Source of the DNA: Bacteriovoracaceae bacterium
Lineage (GTDB): Bacteria > Bdellovibrionota > Bacteriovoracia > Bacteriovoracales > Bacteriovoracaceae
Length of the DNA: 9,463 nt
Direction: 5' to 3'
Assembly (NCBI GenBank): GCA_023151145.1
Contig: JAKLJM010000060.1
Coordinates: forward strand, 1 to 9,463
The notes under the pieces were generated by a model. It was given only the letters and a program-made list of their open reading frames with translations. It did not search any database and was not told the origin of the DNA. The position numbers and the translations under genes are program-made. Shown piece after piece: positions 6,419 through 9,463 of this stretch; position 1 is the first letter of the stretch; each line of letters starts with the position of its first letter.

Positions 6419-6817
6419 ATCCATCATTACAGAATTTAATTCTTGCTCTGACTTTACCTTGAAAACCCTAGCATTTGAATGTTCATTCTTTATCCATTCC
6501 TCTAAACTTCCTTCTAACTCTAAAGGCGCTAAAACAAAAATAGTTTTTTCATTTCTACTTTCGTTCACAGAATCTTTAACTAGACTTGCAATTTTTTGCT
6601 CTAAGCTCTCGAGACTCAGTTTAATGACTTTAGATGGACGATCCCCTAGCTCCATTAACTTTTTTACGAGAATAAGTTTTTTAATATCTGACTCGGAATA
6701 AACGCGTTCACCTTTCTCATCGCGCTCTGGCTTTGGAAAATCGTAACGTCTTTCCCACATTCTGAGTAAAAATTTATTAACTCCAGTTTTCTTTTCTACA
6801 ATGCTAATTGAAAACAT
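6413..6817 (-). CDS. Short MerR-type regulator with CarH/LitR-like DNA-binding domain
   Basis: This is a 134-residue predicted transcription factor. Residues 1-70 form a MerR winged helix-turn-helix: IVEKKTGVNKFLLRMWERRY (6-25), then GERVYSESDI (36-45) and a dimer-helix-like LILVKKLMELG. WERRY and the overall pattern are those of the CarH/LitR subgroup, light sensors that bind adenosylcobalamin through a C-terminal domain in proteins of about 300 residues. Here that domain is absent. The last 60 residues hold one strand-helix unit (TIFVLAPLELEGSLEEWIK) and VFKVKSEQELNSVM, with no B12-binding His motif, so light sensing by cobalamin is not expected from this protein alone. AGGAG (plus coordinates 6824-6828) sits 6 nt before the ATG. 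It is the last gene of the operon, 23 nt after the cfa-like gene. Its operator and effector are unknown. Confidence 0.82.
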   Translation of the reverse strand: MFSISIVEKKTGVNKFLLRMWERRYDFPKPERDEKGERVYSESDIKKLILVKKLMELGDRPSKVIKLSLESLEQKIASLVKDSVNESRNEKTIFVLAPLELEGSLEEWIKNEHSNARVFKVKSEQELNSVMMDL

Positions 6818-6831
6818 CGTCGACTCCTCAT

Positions 6832-6853
6832 GATTAGAAATTATTTTCTAATC
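6832..6853. repeat. Perfect 9-bp inverted repeat between the cfa-like and MerR-type genes
   Basis: GATTAGAAA (6832-6840), a TTAT loop and TTTCTAATC (6845-6853) form a perfect dyad. The stop codon of the cfa-like gene (6841-6843) lies in the loop, and the ribosome binding site of the MerR-type gene begins four bases beyond one arm. There is no adjoining T run, so it is not an ordinary terminator. It could be an operator for the regulator encoded next to it, or an intercistronic mRNA hairpin that tunes its expression. Confidence 0.6.
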
Positions 6854-8043
6854 GTAATTTGACACACATTTATTCTTTCACTTAAAAATCCCGCTTCACA
6901 ATAATGAAAATAGAAACGCCACAACCGAATAAAACGATCATCGAAGCCTAAAGATTTGACGATATCAATTTTTTTCATAAAATGACTGTCCCATTCATTT
7001 AAAGTGCGTGCATAATCTTTTCCGAACTCAAATAAGTCTAAAACTTCTAATTGAGCATGGCTGGCCAGTGCTCTTAGATTATTGTTGGACAACAACATTC
7101 CTCCGGGGAAAATATACTGCTGAATGAAGTCAGTTCCACGACTATAAGACTCGAAGTATTTGTCTTGAATGGTGATTGCTTGGATAACGGCTTTACCTCC
7201 ACTCTTTAACGACTGATAAATCACATCAAAATACTGAGACCAGTACTCTTTTCCAACGGCTTCAATCATTTCAATCGAAACCACATGGTCATACCTATTT
7301 GTTAAATCACGATAATCGCGAATTTCTACAACCCAAGAATCACTTAAGTTATGTTTAGTTATCAAGTTTTGAACGTAGTCGTACTGCTCTTGGGAAAGAG
7401 TCACACAATGCATTTTTACATTTCGAGTTTGAATAGCATACAAGGCAAAGCCTCCCCAACCACACCCAATCTCTAAGATTTCATCTCCGGCTTTGGGATT
7501 TACTTGTTGAAGAATTCTTTCATATTTATTGATTTGTGAATCTGTCAGCGTGTCTTCGTCTCGTTGAAATATCCCCGATGAATAGGTCATAGTAGAGTCT
7601 AACCACTCTCGATAAAAAGCATTCCCTAAATCATAGTGGGCATGAATATTTTTCTTGGAGTTTTTTCTCGTATTACGTCTAAAGAGATGTTTTATCTTGA
7701 AAGCTAAAGTTCCAAGAAAAGTTCCCTTCATCATTTCCACTAATTCTCTTTCATTATAACAAGCTAATAGTATGAGCTGACGATAATCAGAACATTCAAT
7801 CCAATCATGCTCTATTGCTTCAGCTAATCCAATATCACTGGCCGAAAGAATTCTTGAAATAGCTTTCTCATTTTTTATAGATAGTTTTACATAAGGACCA
7901 AACATTTCTCCCTTATATGAAAATGACGTCCCATTGACGACCACCTCGACCTCTCCTACTTTGATTCGAGAAATGAGATTCAAAAAAAGTCGCGTTTTCC
8001 ATTTGAGTTTTGTACGTGCTGAGCTCATAACTTTTGTATTCAT
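6841..8043 (-). CDS. Cyclopropane-fatty-acyl-phospholipid synthase-like methyltransferase
   Basis: CFA-type enzymes transfer a methylene or methyl group from S-adenosylmethionine to unsaturated acyl chains of membrane phospholipids. The 400 residues show the family architecture: an N-terminal domain (about 1-110), HAHYDLGNAFY at 134-144, SAM motif EIGCGWGGF at 191-199, EMIEAVG at 258-264, TDFIQQYIFPGG at 304-315 and YCEAGF at 381-386. Aligned by eye with E. coli Cfa, the bicarbonate-site Glu (E261) and Tyr (Y344) are kept, but C139 is Ser (S156) and H266 is Gln (Q288). The chemistry may therefore differ from plain cyclopropanation, for example methylation as in furan fatty acid synthesis. AAGGAAG lies 7 nt before the ATG. 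The gene overlaps the DUF1365 gene by 4 nt (ATGA). It is the homolog type found in light/singlet-oxygen loci, not necessarily a functional cfa. Confidence 0.94.
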   Translation of the reverse strand: MNTKVMSSARTKLKWKTRLFLNLISRIKVGEVEVVVNGTSFSYKGEMFGPYVKLSIKNEKAISRILSASDIGLAEAIEHDWIECSDYRQLILLACYNERELVEMMKGTFLGTLAFKIKHLFRRNTRKNSKKNIHAHYDLGNAFYREWLDSTMTYSSGIFQRDEDTLTDSQINKYERILQQVNPKAGDEILEIGCGWGGFALYAIQTRNVKMHCVTLSQEQYDYVQNLITKHNLSDSWVVEIRDYRDLTNRYDHVVSIEMIEAVGKEYWSQYFDVIYQSLKSGGKAVIQAITIQDKYFESYSRGTDFIQQYIFPGGMLLSNNNLRALASHAQLEVLDLFEFGKDYARTLNEWDSHFMKKIDIVKSLGFDDRFIRLWRFYFHYCEAGFLSERINVCQITIRK

Positions 8044-8774
8044 GATGTCACTTCCTTGTTGGGAGGATTTTTAGGTTTAGTAAAAAATGGGACTTTCTTC
8101 CACCATAACAATAGCGCTTGCCAATGAATTTTTCCCATAATGACAAAGCTCGCGAATGGAAACTTTATGAAACAGCCCAATAAATTTTGGGTTGTATAAG
8201 GAATTTCTTTAGACTTAATAAAAGTAGCGATCTGTTTCTTATTATTTACGATTAAATCAATTCCGACATAATTTTCTTTAAACGTGAATTGATATTCACC
8301 TTCAATGCTGAAAAATGGCGACACATGAAAACATTTTTCGAGGTGGAACTCGGAATTATGAGGATTTTCTATGAAGTAGCAATGTTTTTCACCGAAAGTA
8401 TTGTTCACTTCTGCTAACACTTGCTGTAGCTCGCCCTTATGATATGTCATCCAAAAACAAACAGGATTAAAGCCATAACCGAGAACTCGTGGAAATGTTT
8501 GCAAAAGAATTTCATCGAATTTTTTTAACTCAAGAGCATGTTTTTTAGCAAAACTATGAAATTTCTCTTCAAAGCTTTTTGCTGGATCAAAAAGATAATC
8601 TTTTAAATGAATTGAAAACAATGAAAACTGATTGAATCCGAAAATGAGCTTCTTTAATTCTTCAACATGATAAATAGAAAACCTTAGTGAAAAAGCTTCA
8701 TAAGTAAACACATGTTCTACTGGCAAAAATCGTTTATGATAAATTGTATTTCTAAGGATTACCGCTTTTTTCAC
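8040..8774 (-). CDS. DUF1365 family protein
   Basis: DUF1365 proteins are of uncertain biochemical function. They occur next to CFA-like and amine-oxidase-like genes in stress and light-response loci and are thought to act on membrane lipids. With the GTG start the protein has 244 residues, normal for the family. Signatures are LRNTIYHKRFLPVEHVFTYE near 7-26, PRVLGYGFNPVCFW at about 95-108, EVNNTFGEKHCY at 122-133 and KCFHVSPF at 147-154; the C-terminal third contains a hydrophobic stretch (FPFASFVIMG) before a Trp-rich segment. The GTG is chosen because an AAGGA element lies 5 nt upstream and it makes a 4-nt GTGA overlap with the preceding stop codon. A longer frame from an ATG at 8891 would overlap the upstream gene by 121 nt and adds a non-homologous Cys/Trp-rich tail. 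It is translationally coupled on both sides. Confidence 0.92.
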   Translation of the reverse strand: MKKAVILRNTIYHKRFLPVEHVFTYEAFSLRFSIYHVEELKKLIFGFNQFSLFSIHLKDYLFDPAKSFEEKFHSFAKKHALELKKFDEILLQTFPRVLGYGFNPVCFWMTYHKGELQQVLAEVNNTFGEKHCYFIENPHNSEFHLEKCFHVSPFFSIEGEYQFTFKENYVGIDLIVNNKKQIATFIKSKEIPYTTQNLLGCFIKFPFASFVIMGKIHWQALLLWWKKVPFFTKPKNPPNKEVTS

Positions 8775-9463
8775 AACGATCCTTTTTCCTTTTGCCAAGG
8801 AGCAAAAGCTCCAAGGGCATTCGCTACATTGATTCCAGAAAGGATGCCATCCTCGTGAAACCCATATCTGGTCCAGGCCCCTGCAAACCACAACCCACCT
8901 AGTCCCTGATGAAGGAGTAATTGTTCTTGTGCTTTGGTGCTTTTTTCTGTGAATACTGGATGATGGTAAACAATTTTTTTAATGAGTTTATGATCACTAG
9001 GTTCACGAGTTGGATTTAAAGTTACTAAGATTGGCTCATGAAAAGGAAGAGATTGTAGATTATTAATATAATAACTAACCATTACTGCTCTTTCATTAGG
9101 TCCAGCGATATCAGTCTCATAATTCCAAGCCGACCATGCTTTTTTATTTTCAGGTAAAAAAGTTTTATCGTAATGAAGATAAGCTACGTTTTCTTGGTAG
9201 TCGATCGCACTTAATATTTCTCGATCAGTGTCCGTTGGGTTTTCTATGATTTTAAGTGAAATATCGGTATGAGTGGCCAGGATAACTTCGTCAAATTCCA
9301 AAGTCTGATTTTTCGTGACTAGAATCATTTTACCGTCAGCATTTTTTCTCGAAACTTTTAAGACTGGTTCATTCAAGTAAATATGAGCAAGAGATTTTGC
9401 CATTCTTTTTACATATTCTCGAGATCCACCTTTAATCGTTTTCCACTGAGGTCTATCTGCAAC
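8771..9463 (-). CDS. FAD-dependent amine oxidase/NAD(P)-binding flavoprotein (partial, N-terminus outside window)
   Basis: The C-terminal 230 residues of a flavin-containing amine oxidoreductase-like protein are present; the gene enters from the right edge without a start, and the N-terminal dinucleotide-binding GxGxxG region is outside. Visible signatures are RPQWKTIKGGSREYVKRM at the edge, FDEVILATHTDISLKI near 57-72, and the FAD-contacting end GLWFAGAWTRYGFHEDGILS followed by GINVANALG. This is the subtype whose genes accompany DUF1365 and CFA-like genes, and it is often annotated as NAD/FAD-binding protein or protoporphyrinogen-oxidase-like. It probably oxidises a lipid-linked substrate together with the two downstream products; that is inference. 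Its TGA stop overlaps the GTG start of the DUF1365 gene by 4 nt. It is the first gene of the operon seen here, and the promoter lies outside the window. Confidence 0.92.
   Translation of the reverse strand, partial: VADRPQWKTIKGGSREYVKRMAKSLAHIYLNEPVLKVSRKNADGKMILVTKNQTLEFDEVILATHTDISLKIIENPTDTDREILSAIDYQENVAYLHYDKTFLPENKKAWSAWNYETDIAGPNERAVMVSYYINNLQSLPFHEPILVTLNPTREPSDHKLIKKIVYHHPVFTEKSTKAQEQLLLHQGLGGLWFAGAWTRYGFHEDGILSGINVANALGAFAPWQKEKGSL

Noticed and set aside
6357..6701. 114-codon open frame on the plus strand across the Hpt/MerR junction
   Set aside because: It is out of frame with the Hpt gene and then antisense to the MerR-type gene, both of which have clear family motifs; it has no ribosome binding site or domain.
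8775..8891. Longer DUF1365 reading frame from an ATG at 8891 (39 extra residues)
   Set aside because: It would overlap the upstream flavoprotein gene by 121 nt, the added Cys/Trp-rich segment is not family-like, and the GTG at 8774 has a well-placed AAGGA and a 4-nt GTGA overlap.

Overview
The window is AT-rich, gene-dense bacterial chromosome. The genus cannot be read from it. Several traits fit a Gram-negative, predatory-type lineage such as Bdellovibrionota: a eukaryotic-like (type 2) isoleucyl-tRNA synthetase, exported proteins with Sec signal peptides, an exported FecR-domain protein, and a CFA synthase/DUF1365/amine-oxidase operon. That placement is inference. No tRNA, rRNA, CRISPR array, insertion sequence or prophage gene was seen.

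Left part (1-1915): on the minus strand, an exported 474-residue FecR-domain protein overlaps the start of maf (nucleotide pyrophosphatase, cut by the window edge) by 14 nt. A 168-bp divergent spacer separates the FecR-domain gene from ileS.

Centre (1916-5397): ileS encodes a 1045-residue type 2 IleRS. It converges on a small gene for an exported four-cysteine protein, and one palindromic bidirectional terminator contains parts of both stop codons. The small gene is preceded by a 10-codon upstream ORF with its own strong ribosome binding site.

Signalling pair (about 5587-6418, plus strand): a stand-alone receiver protein and an Hpt phosphotransfer protein overlap by 11 nt. They look like the middle steps of a multistep phosphorelay. 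No histidine kinase or output domain is present in the window. The receiver gene has an ambiguous start.

Right part (6413-9463, minus strand): a tightly coupled operon reads amine oxidase-like flavoprotein (5' end outside the window), DUF1365 protein, CFA synthase-like methyltransferase, then a short MerR-type regulator. The first three genes are joined by 4-nt overlaps. This gene set is known from bacterial light- and singlet-oxygen-response loci, where it is often controlled by CarH/LitR or ECF-sigma/anti-sigma pairs and linked to membrane fatty-acid modification. Here the regulator keeps only the CarH/LitR-like DNA-binding domain. The CFA-like enzyme has substitutions at two bicarbonate-site positions of E. 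coli Cfa. The operon appears to end at a hairpin hidden inside the 3' coding end of the convergent Hpt gene, and a perfect inverted repeat lies between the cfa-like gene and the regulator gene.
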